62,807 nucleotides of DNA from Candidatus Methanobinarius endosymbioticus (GTDB lineage: Archaea; Methanobacteriota; Methanobacteria; Methanobacteriales; Methanobacteriaceae): NCBI GenBank assembly GCA_003315655.1, contig NIZT01000039.1, positions 1 to 62,807 on the forward strand. The letters are read 5' to 3'. Below the pieces are notes generated by a model. It was not told the origin of the DNA and did no database searches. It saw nothing but the letters and a program-made list of their open reading frames with translations. The position numbers were made by a program, and so were the translations under genes. This document shows, one piece after another, positions 1 through 8,423 of this stretch (position 1 is its first letter; every line of letters starts with the position of its first letter).

Positions 1-232
1 ATTGAAAAAAATTAAATATTTTAGCAAAAAGCTTGTGTTTAAAGTTCATTTAACAACCTTTCTAATATAAGATTTAGTATATACAGATTAGTATATAATA
101 TTACAGATTAGTTATAATATTTAGATTATTTATAATCATATATTAATTAAAATTATTAATACTAGTTATAAGATTATTTAGAATATTATATCTTTTATTA
201 TTATATCATAGTTTATATTTATTAAATAACTA

Positions 233-976
233 TTATTTATCTGTTATTTCTTTATATTTCTCTATTATAGGACCTGATTCTCCAACCATTGTCATTTGAC
301 CATTTTCAAGAAGTATAGCTTTATTACAAAGTTTTTCAACTTGTCTTGTAGAATGAGAAACAAATAAAACAGTAGTGTCCCTACTTTCAATTAAATTCAT
401 CATTTTTTTAAAGCTCTTTTTCTTAAACTTAGCATCTCCTACTGAGAGTACTTCATCTAAAATTAATATATCGGGATCAGCCATTGTTGAAATTGCAAAT
501 CCAAGTCTTGCCCTCATTCCAGAAGAATAATTTGATACAGGAACATTTAAAAATTTTCTAATTTCTGCAAAATCAACTATTTCATCAAATCTTTCTTCCA
601 TATATTTAGTAGAGAATCCTAAAGTAGCTCCTCTAAGAAAAATATTTTCACGGCCAGTGTAACTTTTATCGAATCCTGTACTTAATTCCAAAAGAGGAAC
701 CACTCTTCCTTTAGTTTTCACAGCGCCTTTTGTTGGTTTCATTACTCCAGCTATAACTTTAAGTAGAGTACTTTTTCCAGCACCATTTAATCCTAATATA
801 CCTACCCTATCTCCTTTTTTCACGTTAAAAGAAACATTTTGAAGAGGCCAAAATTCTTGAAACATGAGTTCTTTATTTTTTAGGCTTTGAAAATAATTTT
901 TTAAGCTAAATTTTCCTTGTTTTTTTAAATTGAACATGACTGAAACATCATCTACTTCAATAACTTTTTCGCTCAA
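233..976 (-). CDS. ABC exporter ATP-binding protein (Wzt/TagH type)
   Basis: ATPase subunit of a polysaccharide or teichoic-acid type ABC exporter at the cytoplasmic face of the membrane. Visible motifs are a Walker A (GLNGAGKST, about residues 62-70), an ABC signature (SSGMR, about 150-155), a Walker B with catalytic Glu (DILILDE, about 169-175) and a switch His in VSHS. I chose the TTG at 976 because GGTGAT lies just upstream (980-985). An ATG at 1048 would overlap the permease gene by about 60 bp. At 247 residues it lacks the C-terminal carbohydrate-binding domain of long Wzt proteins, so it resembles short TagH/KpsT forms. It lies 13 bp after the permease stop, clearly one operon. Confidence 0.9.
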   Translation of the reverse strand: MSEKVIEVDDVSVMFNLKKQGKFSLKNYFQSLKNKELMFQEFWPLQNVSFNVKKGDRVGILGLNGAGKSTLLKVIAGVMKPTKGAVKTKGRVVPLLELSTGFDKSYTGRENIFLRGATLGFSTKYMEERFDEIVDFAEIRKFLNVPVSNYSSGMRARLGFAISTMADPDILILDEVLSVGDAKFKKKSFKKMMNLIESRDTTVLFVSHSTRQVEKLCNKAILLENGQMTMVGESGPIIEKYKEITDK

Positions 977-979
977 ATC

Positions 980-985
980 ATCACC
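980..985 (-). promoter_or_regulatory. Ribosome binding site deciding a TTG start
   Basis: GGTGAT on the minus strand, three bases before the TTG at 976. It matches the archaeal anti-Shine-Dalgarno sequence and is the reason for preferring the TTG over the overlapping upstream ATG. Confidence 0.5.
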
Positions 986-989
986 TAAA

Positions 990-1784
990 TTAAATATATA
1001 GTATAAACTTGTCTTGATATTTAAACAAAAGACAAATTCCCAATACAAGGAAGAATATTGTTATTCCAAGAACATAAAATACTTGGAAAGGATCATAAAA
1101 CTGACCATACATAACTGATTTCCTAATCATGTCAATTATCTGAAATATTGGGTTAAACTCAAATACAGCCCTAAACTGTGCAGGAATAATATCTATAGAA
1201 TAAAATATTGCACTACACCACATAAGTAAAGATGTAAAGACTCCCCATAAGTGTTTAACATCTCTAAAAAATATTACCACAGTAGCTAACATTAATCCTA
1301 CACCAAGAGTAAGTAAAAACAATATTATAAATGGTATAATTGCCCAAACAGTTTGCCAAGTTAAAACTACACCTGTGACAATTATTAAAAGAGCCAAAAT
1401 TATTAAAGACATTAAAAACGTGATATATTTACCTAACACACTAGACAGAGGATAAATATATTTAGGTACATATACTCTTTTAATAATAGATGCTTTTTTT
1501 AGTGAGTTCATAGCAGCTTTTGATCCACTAGAAAAAAAATCAAAAGCTAATCTTCCACATAATAAATAAATAGGATAATTGTCAATATATCGTCCTAAAA
1601 AAGTGGAAAAAACTATAGTTAAAACTATTGTATACAAAAGAGGATTTAAAAAAATCCAAAAGATTCCTAAAAAAGATCTCCTATAATCTAGTTTTACTGT
1701 TTTTTTAACAAGTTCATATAGAAGATATTTATATTTCATAAAATTCAAAACGAACCTGTTATTCATTAAGCTTTCAAATACCAT
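990..1784 (-). CDS. ABC-2 type polysaccharide export permease (Wzm/TagG type)
   Basis: Membrane subunit of the exporter whose ATPase follows it. The 264-residue length is usual for Wzm/TagG. The sequence has about six hydrophobic segments, and the N-terminal part carries the pattern typical of this family, KKTVKLDYRRSFLGIFWIFLNP, here split in two for reading: a basic amphipathic stretch, then an aromatic membrane entry. AGGGAT precedes the ATG at 1784. An inner ATG at 1766 is possible. The neighbourhood (TarJ, TarI, TagF-like) suggests that the cargo is a phosphopolyol or heteropolysaccharide on a lipid carrier. The cargo is inferred. Confidence 0.9.
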   Translation of the reverse strand: MVFESLMNNRFVLNFMKYKYLLYELVKKTVKLDYRRSFLGIFWIFLNPLLYTIVLTIVFSTFLGRYIDNYPIYLLCGRLAFDFFSSGSKAAMNSLKKASIIKRVYVPKYIYPLSSVLGKYITFLMSLIILALLIIVTGVVLTWQTVWAIIPFIILFLLTLGVGLMLATVVIFFRDVKHLWGVFTSLLMWCSAIFYSIDIIPAQFRAVFEFNPIFQIIDMIRKSVMYGQFYDPFQVFYVLGITIFFLVLGICLLFKYQDKFILYI

Positions 1785-2139
1785 TAATATCCCTAATAGC
1801 TACAAAATCATGTTCATACTAATTTACGACAATTTACTATAAATAAAATTTACTATAAATTAATAATTATATTTAAAAATTATTTATTTAAGAGTTATTT
1901 ATTATTTTATAATTTTACTTTTATTTTTAAAATAAATTAATCATTTTATTATTTTTATTTTGTTATTATTGTTAATAAAGTTATATGTATAAAGATCTTA
2001 TAAACAATGTAAACTTTATAGTAGTATAAATTTTCAATGAAAATAAGCTCATTATTTCCAATTGATACATAAAATAATTAAAATACAATTAATGCAAAGA
2101 AATTAACATTAAATGAACTTCACATTAAATAATATAATT
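1785..2139. other. Intergenic, AT-rich
   Basis: About 355 bp of almost pure A/T between the exporter and the tarJ-like gene. It must hold the promoter of the exporter operon (minus strand). I see no gene, RNA or clear repeat. Confidence 0.5.
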
Positions 2140-3162
2140 TTATTTATTCCATAATAAAACTGTTTTTCCAAAACTTGAATTAAAATCTTTTTCAAAAGCT
2201 ATATTAATATCTTCTAGATTTTTTATTTCAATAGTGTCATTAACTATATTTTCTAAATACTTTAATACTCTCGGATACTCTTTAAATATTTCTATTGTTT
2301 TAATAAAATCTTTTCTTCCACTTCTACTTGTTCCAAATACCAATAGACCTTTTTCTAATACCATTCTTGTATTTATAGGGACAGGATATTCAGATACTCC
2401 TAAAAGAGAAATTGTTCCTTCAGGATGAATTAAATCAATTATTTGATCTAAAGCTAATTGCGAACCTCTTCCTCCAACACATTCAAATGCATGATCAATT
2501 TTTATGTCTTCTGGAATCTCGTTAATTTTAAACGTATCATCTGCAAAAGTAAATAAATTTAATTTTTCATCATTTTTTCCAAAAACTACAATTTTAGATT
2601 CTGGAAAGATAATTTTTAGTAATAGAGAGGTGATATAACCTAAATTTCCGTCTCCCCATACCCCGATTTTATTTTTTCTTTTATGAGCTAGTTTAGAAAA
2701 TCTAGAAATAGAATGTGCACTAACACTTATAAGTTCTGTGAAGGCAGCTACTTCTCTATTGATATCGTTGGGAATTTTGACTAGTCTATTTGGATCGGAA
2801 ATTACATAATCTTGCATAAATCCATCAAAACCACTAGCTCTGAAATTACTTGATCTTAAATAATTTTCAGCTATAATATCATCGTCTTCAATAGGAGTAT
2901 TAGGAATTATGACAACTAGATCACCATTTTCAAAAGTTCCAGTTTCATCATGAATAACTTCTCCTATTCCTTCATGAATTAAAGCCATTGGAAGTTTTTT
3001 AGCTAATGTTTCAGGATCTCTATTTCCATGAAAATATCTCTGATCAGCTTGACAAATTGATAGATGTGTAGGCCTAACTATTACATTATTTTCCAAATTT
3101 ACTTCGCCATAAACTTCTTCAATAAGTTTTGGAGAGACTAACCGATAAATAGTATTTATCAT
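2140..3162 (-). CDS. tarJ: TarJ-like ribulose-5-phosphate reductase (ribitol-5-phosphate dehydrogenase)
   Basis: A zinc-type alcohol dehydrogenase-fold protein of 340 residues, the normal TarJ length. TarJ reduces ribulose 5-phosphate to ribitol 5-phosphate with NADPH in the cytoplasm. TarJ-like features are LSICQADQRYFHGNRDPE (about 36-53; Cys at a metal-ligand position), ALIHEGIGEV with the His-Glu pair (about 61-70), and a degenerate Rossmann turn (GVWGDGNLGY, about 168-177). It sits just downstream of the TarI-like cytidylyltransferase on the same strand, the same pairing as in Gram-positive tar clusters. The family call is firm. The substrate is inferred from TarI. Confidence 0.85.
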   Translation of the reverse strand: MINTIYRLVSPKLIEEVYGEVNLENNVIVRPTHLSICQADQRYFHGNRDPETLAKKLPMALIHEGIGEVIHDETGTFENGDLVVIIPNTPIEDDDIIAENYLRSSNFRASGFDGFMQDYVISDPNRLVKIPNDINREVAAFTELISVSAHSISRFSKLAHKRKNKIGVWGDGNLGYITSLLLKIIFPESKIVVFGKNDEKLNLFTFADDTFKINEIPEDIKIDHAFECVGGRGSQLALDQIIDLIHPEGTISLLGVSEYPVPINTRMVLEKGLLVFGTSRSGRKDFIKTIEIFKEYPRVLKYLENIVNDTIEIKNLEDINIAFEKDFNSSFGKTVLLWNK

Positions 3163-3331
3163 TATTTTACCTGTATAATTTATAATAAGAGATTTATTTA
3201 TAATAGATTTTATTCATAATAGATATATTATATAGGTTTAGTTATAATAAAAAATTTACAATTAAATAATAAATTAATATATAACATAACCAATATTTAA
3301 GTTATAACTAATATCCAATATAATTAAGTAT

Positions 3332-4036
3332 TTATGTTTCTTTTAATATAGAAGTAGCTACTTTTAAATCATGAGGATAGGTTATTTTAATATTACTAAC
3401 TTCTCCTTGAACCAAAAATACTTTTTCATTGTTAATAGAAAAAATTTTACATGCATCAGTTAATATTTCTTTTTCTTTCTCAGAAACATTGTTATAAAGT
3501 TGTTTTAATTTAATAATATTAAAAGATTGAGGAGTTTGACCTTGATACATGTTTTCCCTGTTTGGAACACTTTTAATAAAATTTCCATCTGTACTTTCTA
3601 CAATAGTGTCAGTTGCAGGAATTACAGTATCACAGGCCCCATATTCTTTGGCATATTTTATATTTTCCTCGATTATTCTATGTGTAATAAAAGGTCTAAC
3701 CGAATCATGAGTAACTATTATATCTTCTTCTTTTATATCAGGTTTATTATCAATATAGTTAATAGCATTCATTATAGTGTCATTACGAAGTTTTCCACCT
3801 TCAATTACCTTAACTTTATTAGAATTAGGAATATATTTCAAAATTAAATCTTCTGTATGACTAATCCATTGTTTTGGAGATAATACTATTATTTCTTCAA
3901 ATTTTTCATTAATAAGAAATTTTTCTATAGTATGTATTATAATTGGTTTATCACCTAATAAAAGGAATTGTTTAGGTTTATCCATATTTCCCATTCTAGT
4001 GCCAGTTCCGCCAGCTAATATAGCTACAAATATCAT
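3332..4036 (-). CDS. tarI: TarI-like D-ribitol-5-phosphate cytidylyltransferase
   Basis: An IspD/TarI-family nucleotidyltransferase (234 residues) that would make CDP-ribitol from CTP and ribitol 5-phosphate. The N-terminal LAGGTGTRMG loop (about 7-16) and PKQF (about 21-24) are the CTP-binding elements; VTHDSVRPFI and YQGQTPQSF are typical of TarI. Archaea make isoprenoids by mevalonate, so an IspD role is unlikely. The adjacent TarJ-like gene points to ribitol. AGGAGAT precedes the ATG. The upstream region is shared with the divergent pseudogene at 4440. Confidence 0.88.
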   Translation of the reverse strand: MIFVAILAGGTGTRMGNMDKPKQFLLLGDKPIIIHTIEKFLINEKFEEIIVLSPKQWISHTEDLILKYIPNSNKVKVIEGGKLRNDTIMNAINYIDNKPDIKEEDIIVTHDSVRPFITHRIIEENIKYAKEYGACDTVIPATDTIVESTDGNFIKSVPNRENMYQGQTPQSFNIIKLKQLYNNVSEKEKEILTDACKIFSINNEKVFLVQGEVSNIKITYPHDLKVATSILKET

Positions 4037-4439
4037 TTTATCTCCTTTAAATTTACCTAAAAGCTATTAAAATATGAAATTAATTAATTATGAGTCGTTA
4101 TTATTTTAATTATTAGTGTTAATATAGTCTATAATATAAATAATTTTAATTTTGTCTAATTTAAATATCACTCATAAATATTAATTTTAACATTATAGAC
4201 TAATATAAAAAAATAAATTTAATTTATTTCGATAATATAGTTACTTATTCTATAATATTGTTTAAAATATTATTTATTATAACTAATCTATATATTTTAG
4301 TTAATCTATATATTTTTTCTATTATTATAGTAACTTTTATAAATTTTTATTCATGATAGATTAAAATACAGTTTAATTATAATACAAAATAATTTTAAAT
4401 AGACAAAATTTCAAAAAAAATTTCAAAAAGTGGAAATAA
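4037..4439. other. Divergent intergenic region, AT-rich
   Basis: About 400 bp between tarI (minus) and the pyruvyl transferase pseudogene (plus). It should hold the tarI-tarJ promoter. Many TATA-like strings occur, so none can be singled out. No gene seen. Confidence 0.4.
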
Positions 4440-5211
4440 ATGAAAAAAATTTTAATTATATCTGGAAGGACTGTTTTACAAATATATCTCCAGAAGCTAC
4501 ATTTTCCTCAGGAAAACTAGTATTTTTGGATATAATATTACTCCTTCTGTTAAAAAATATACTTCTTTTGTAAATAGAACTATAAAAAAATATAACAATT
4601 ACAAATATTTTATGCAAGATGCTATAGACTTGAAAATAATTTTGTAGGGGAAAAAAGATATTGTTTCAGGAAAATCTGTAGTAACAAGTTATAAAAATAT
4701 ATTAAAAGAAAATAAAGCAATATTTCCAATTGATTCGAAAACTTGGATTCATGAATTAAAAAATTATGATTATGCCATTGGAACAAAGTTACATGGAAAT
4801 ATTACAGCATTAAATGCTCGAATTCCAGCAACCCTCATTGTTCATGATTCAAGAACTCAAGAAATAGTAGATTATCATAAAATACCTTATTTAAAAATAG
4901 AAAATATTGCTAATCATTCAAGTTGGGATGAATTCAATGAATTTTCATTTATTAATTATAGAAATCTAATTGATTTTTTCAAGAAAAATAAAATTGACAT
5001 AGTTAAAAAATATCCTAATCCCATTATTGCTGAAAAAGAAAATAAAATAGGAATGGGAAGAATTGTGGAGCAATTTTATTCTAAAAAAGGTATAAACTCA
5101 GAAGAGCTTTTATCAAGAATAAATTATATGTCTAATAAGAAAGATTATGATTATAAACCTCCTTTTTATGTTAAAATGTTAATAAAAAAAAGAATGAGGA
5201 AAAATCAATGA
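4440..5211 (+). pseudogene. Decayed polysaccharide pyruvyl transferase-family gene
   Basis: Starts with an ATG and MKKILIISG, then loses frame after about 25 codons. The reading continues in the next frame, with an in-frame TAG at 4645-4647, and stays open to the TGA at 5209. The C-terminal half contains YAIGTKLHGNITALNARIPA, the conserved Arg/Lys-x-His-x-x-x-x-A region of PF04230 pyruvyl transferases (WcaK-like). It is only distantly like the two intact copies downstream. At least one frameshift and one nonsense codon make a functional protein unlikely. Confidence 0.75.
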
Positions 5212-5670
5212 AGAAAACTCTAATACTAAAAAAAATAATAAAATTAAGAAATTCTGGTAAAATAAATAATTTTGAATAAAATAAATTTAACACCACTAAA
5301 ATTTAATATCATTAAAAATAACAAGTAATTATAAAAATTATAATAACATTGAAAGATAGAAAAATTAAAAGATAGTAAATTAATTAAAATTTTATAATTA
5401 AATAATATAATCACAAATAACTTAATTACAATATTTACAAAAGATATTTTAAAGCTTAATAAATTTTATATAATTTATTAAAACTTATATTAAAATTAAT
5501 TATTTAAATTAACTATTCAAATTATTTACAATTAAAATCATGACTATATAATAAGTTTACATTAGTTTTATATTGATTATGTACTTATACATGTCCAAAA
5601 TAGAAATTTTAAAATAATTGGACGTTTTATCACTAAAAAACAATTCATAAGAATACCATTCAAAGAATGG
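5212..5670. other. Intergenic, holds promoter of the first duplicated gene
   Basis: About 460 bp, AT-rich, no convincing ORF. It contains an inverted repeat at 5593-5623, and TATA-like sequence around 5570-5590, upstream of the gene at 5680. Confidence 0.4.
5593..5623. repeat. Inverted repeat upstream of pyruvyl transferase gene
   Basis: GTCCAA at 5593-5598 is mirrored by TTGGAC at 5618-5623 with a 19-base AT spacer. The repeat ends 56 bases before the start codon at 5680 and is absent from the region before the second copy. It could be an operator or part of an RNA leader stem. No function is shown. Confidence 0.35.
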
Positions 5671-6695
5671 GGAAATTTAATGAAATATGGAGTATTGTAT
5701 CATAGATACACAAAAAATTTAGGTGACGATATTCAAGCTTATGCATCATCAAGATTCTTACCACAAATAGACTACATGGTAGACAGAGAAGAACTAGACA
5801 CATTCAAAAGCAAAAACAACGAAGCAGTAAGCGTGATAATGAGCGCGTGGATGTTCAGAAAAAAATGGAACTGGCCACCAGCACCCAACATAAACCCACT
5901 ATTCGTAGGAACCCACATGATAAGGAAAACAGTTGAAGGAAAAGCATCTCCTCTTTTAGATGAATGTTTTAAAGGACTTGGAAAAGATTATTTACAAAGT
6001 TATGGGCCAGTAGGATGTAGAGATGAACCAACAGCTAAATTTTTCAAAAAATTATCAATTGATAGCTTTTTTGCTGGATGTATAACACTAACCTTACCAG
6101 AATTCAAAAAAAAACCTAAAAAAGAATATATCTGTCTTGTAGATCTACCAAAAAATGTTGAAAATAAAATAAAGAATGAACTAAAAGACGAAGATATAGA
6201 AATAAGAACTTATACCCATATTAATCGAGACCCTAATAATCAATTTTATGATATGACTTGGGAAGAAAGAGCTAAAAATGTTGAAGAAAGATTGCAAATC
6301 TATCAAAACGCTAAATGTGTAGTAACTATAAGATTACACGCAACACTACCCTGCTTAGCTATGGGAGTACCTGTACTATGGATACCATTAAACCCTAATT
6401 GGGCTAGATTCGACCCATATAGAAATTGGATAGAATGTGTCAGTCCTGAAGACTTTATGAATGATAATTATAATTTTGATTTTATGAATCCTACTCCCAA
6501 TCCAGGTAAACATCTTGAAACAAGAGAAAAATTAATAGAAATAAATCAAAATTTTATTGAAGAAAATAAAAATAAAAAAACCATTGAAGACTTTATTAAA
6601 ACAAACTATACAGAAGAAGAAAGAAAAGACTTCCAATTCAACCTAATGAAAACCGGTTTAGACAAATGGCTAAGACCAAGTATGGATATGGTCAA
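5671..6695 (+). repeat. Direct repeat, copy 1 (1025 bp)
   Basis: Identical by reading to 7109-8133, with a constant offset of 1438 bases. It begins within the ribosome binding site (GGAAATTTAATG) and ends at codon 339, so it covers almost exactly one coding sequence. Flanks are unrelated. Confidence 0.9.
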
Positions 6696-6732
6696 TGAAA
6701 TAGAAATTTTAAAAGAAAAACTCAAAAAATAA
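5680..6732 (+). CDS. Polysaccharide pyruvyl transferase-family protein, copy 1
   Basis: A 350-residue PF04230-family protein. This family transfers pyruvyl (or uses a related GT-B-like fold) onto surface polysaccharide sugars, usually in the cytoplasm before export. Visible elements are GVLYHRYTKNLGDDIQAYA near the N-terminus (family G-D-D/N-Q motif) and RLHATLPCLAMGVPVLWIP (about residues 213-231). Residues 1-338 match the second copy; the tail is a short NEIEILKEKLKK. Its Shine-Dalgarno is GGGGAA. Codon use is mosaic: C-ending codons dominate around 5780-5935. The acceptor sugar is unknown. Confidence 0.8.
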   Translation: MKYGVLYHRYTKNLGDDIQAYASSRFLPQIDYMVDREELDTFKSKNNEAVSVIMSAWMFRKKWNWPPAPNINPLFVGTHMIRKTVEGKASPLLDECFKGLGKDYLQSYGPVGCRDEPTAKFFKKLSIDSFFAGCITLTLPEFKKKPKKEYICLVDLPKNVENKIKNELKDEDIEIRTYTHINRDPNNQFYDMTWEERAKNVEERLQIYQNAKCVVTIRLHATLPCLAMGVPVLWIPLNPNWARFDPYRNWIECVSPEDFMNDNYNFDFMNPTPNPGKHLETREKLIEINQNFIEENKNKKTIEDFIKTNYTEEERKDFQFNLMKTGLDKWLRPSMDMVNEIEILKEKLKK

Positions 6733-7108
6733 GATTAAATAGAAATAATAATAGTATTAACAATATATTATATACTAATATTTTATTAATTTATTTTAAT
6801 TTATATTAATCATGCTTAAATGCTAATTTTTATATAGTTATTAAAATAGACTTTATGTATTATGATTAATTTATATAAATTGATTAAATATTATAAATGA
6901 AATTAATCTATAATTGAATTTAAATTCAGTTTAGATTTATATATAAATGAAATAAAAATCTTATTATAAAAATTTTTATAAATATAATGAAATTATAAAT
7001 ATAACAAAATATACTCAGGAAAAAATTTTATAAATTACGATAAAACTGTAAATTAGATTTTTTATAAAATATATTAATAATTATAAAATAATGAAATATT
7101 TCGCTGGA
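6733..7108. other. Spacer between the duplicated genes
   Basis: About 375 bp of AT-rich sequence, not similar to the region upstream of copy 1. No gene seen. It should carry the promoter for copy 2. Confidence 0.45.
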
Positions 7109-7110
7109 GG
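7106..7110 (+). promoter_or_regulatory. Ribosome binding site deciding the start of copy 2
   Basis: GGAGG seven bases before the ATG at 7118. The earlier in-frame ATG at 7091 would put this site inside the coding sequence, so 7118, the codon equivalent to the copy 1 start, is preferred. Confidence 0.7.
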
Positions 7111-8133
7111 AAATTTAATGAAATATGGAGTATTGTATCATAGATACACAAAAAATTTAGGTGACGATATTCAAGCTTATGCATCATCAAGATTCTTACC
7201 ACAAATAGACTACATGGTAGACAGAGAAGAACTAGACACATTCAAAAGCAAAAACAACGAAGCAGTAAGCGTGATAATGAGCGCGTGGATGTTCAGAAAA
7301 AAATGGAACTGGCCACCAGCACCCAACATAAACCCACTATTCGTAGGAACCCACATGATAAGGAAAACAGTTGAAGGAAAAGCATCTCCTCTTTTAGATG
7401 AATGTTTTAAAGGACTTGGAAAAGATTATTTACAAAGTTATGGGCCAGTAGGATGTAGAGATGAACCAACAGCTAAATTTTTCAAAAAATTATCAATTGA
7501 TAGCTTTTTTGCTGGATGTATAACACTAACCTTACCAGAATTCAAAAAAAAACCTAAAAAAGAATATATCTGTCTTGTAGATCTACCAAAAAATGTTGAA
7601 AATAAAATAAAGAATGAACTAAAAGACGAAGATATAGAAATAAGAACTTATACCCATATTAATCGAGACCCTAATAATCAATTTTATGATATGACTTGGG
7701 AAGAAAGAGCTAAAAATGTTGAAGAAAGATTGCAAATCTATCAAAACGCTAAATGTGTAGTAACTATAAGATTACACGCAACACTACCCTGCTTAGCTAT
7801 GGGAGTACCTGTACTATGGATACCATTAAACCCTAATTGGGCTAGATTCGACCCATATAGAAATTGGATAGAATGTGTCAGTCCTGAAGACTTTATGAAT
7901 GATAATTATAATTTTGATTTTATGAATCCTACTCCCAATCCAGGTAAACATCTTGAAACAAGAGAAAAATTAATAGAAATAAATCAAAATTTTATTGAAG
8001 AAAATAAAAATAAAAAAACCATTGAAGACTTTATTAAAACAAACTATACAGAAGAAGAAAGAAAAGACTTCCAATTCAACCTAATGAAAACCGGTTTAGA
8101 CAAATGGCTAAGACCAAGTATGGATATGGTCAA
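7109..8133 (+). repeat. Direct repeat, copy 2 (1025 bp)
   Basis: Second copy of 5671-6695. Homology stops abruptly after GGTCAA, where the two genes acquire different C-terminal tails. Confidence 0.9.
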
Positions 8134-8281
8134 CAAAACAACAAAACAACAAAAAGAAATTGAAAAATTAAAAAAACAAGTTGAGAAGTTAAAAATACAA
8201 AAACAGAAATCTGAGCTTAAACTCTGGGGAAGACCATTTTTCCAAAAAGTAAAAGACAAATTATCTAAGCTATTTAACTAA
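7118..8281 (+). CDS. Polysaccharide pyruvyl transferase-family protein, copy 2
   Basis: A 387-residue sister of the gene at 5680, identical over the first 338 residues, then with a longer, Lys/Gln-rich tail of about 49 residues that looks like a short coiled coil (KEIEKLKKQVEKLKIQ) ending in a basic amphipathic stretch. Such tails often tether surface-polymer enzymes to a partner or to the membrane; this is inference. The same PF04230 motifs are present. Identical third-codon positions show that the copies were made or homogenised recently. Confidence 0.8.
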   Translation: MKYGVLYHRYTKNLGDDIQAYASSRFLPQIDYMVDREELDTFKSKNNEAVSVIMSAWMFRKKWNWPPAPNINPLFVGTHMIRKTVEGKASPLLDECFKGLGKDYLQSYGPVGCRDEPTAKFFKKLSIDSFFAGCITLTLPEFKKKPKKEYICLVDLPKNVENKIKNELKDEDIEIRTYTHINRDPNNQFYDMTWEERAKNVEERLQIYQNAKCVVTIRLHATLPCLAMGVPVLWIPLNPNWARFDPYRNWIECVSPEDFMNDNYNFDFMNPTPNPGKHLETREKLIEINQNFIEENKNKKTIEDFIKTNYTEEERKDFQFNLMKTGLDKWLRPSMDMVNKTTKQQKEIEKLKKQVEKLKIQKQKSELKLWGRPFFQKVKDKLSKLFN

Positions 8282-8423
8282 ATAAACGATTAAATGATTC
8301 ATTATATTTATTAATGTATTTTTAATTCTATTTTATTTAAATTAATCATTTTTCATTGATTATAATAATTAATAATGGATTATAATAATAGATTTAATTA
8401 AACTTGATAAAATTTTAAGTTAT

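Noticed and set aside
1-232. Repeated ATACAGATTAGTATATAAT-like words at the left edge
   Set aside because: The similarity is short and in nearly pure A/T, so it cannot be told from chance.
3332-4036. Reading the cytidylyltransferase as IspD (MEP pathway)
   Set aside because: Archaea use mevalonate, the neighbouring gene is TarJ-like, and the VTHDSVRPFI and YQGQTPQSF segments fit TarI.
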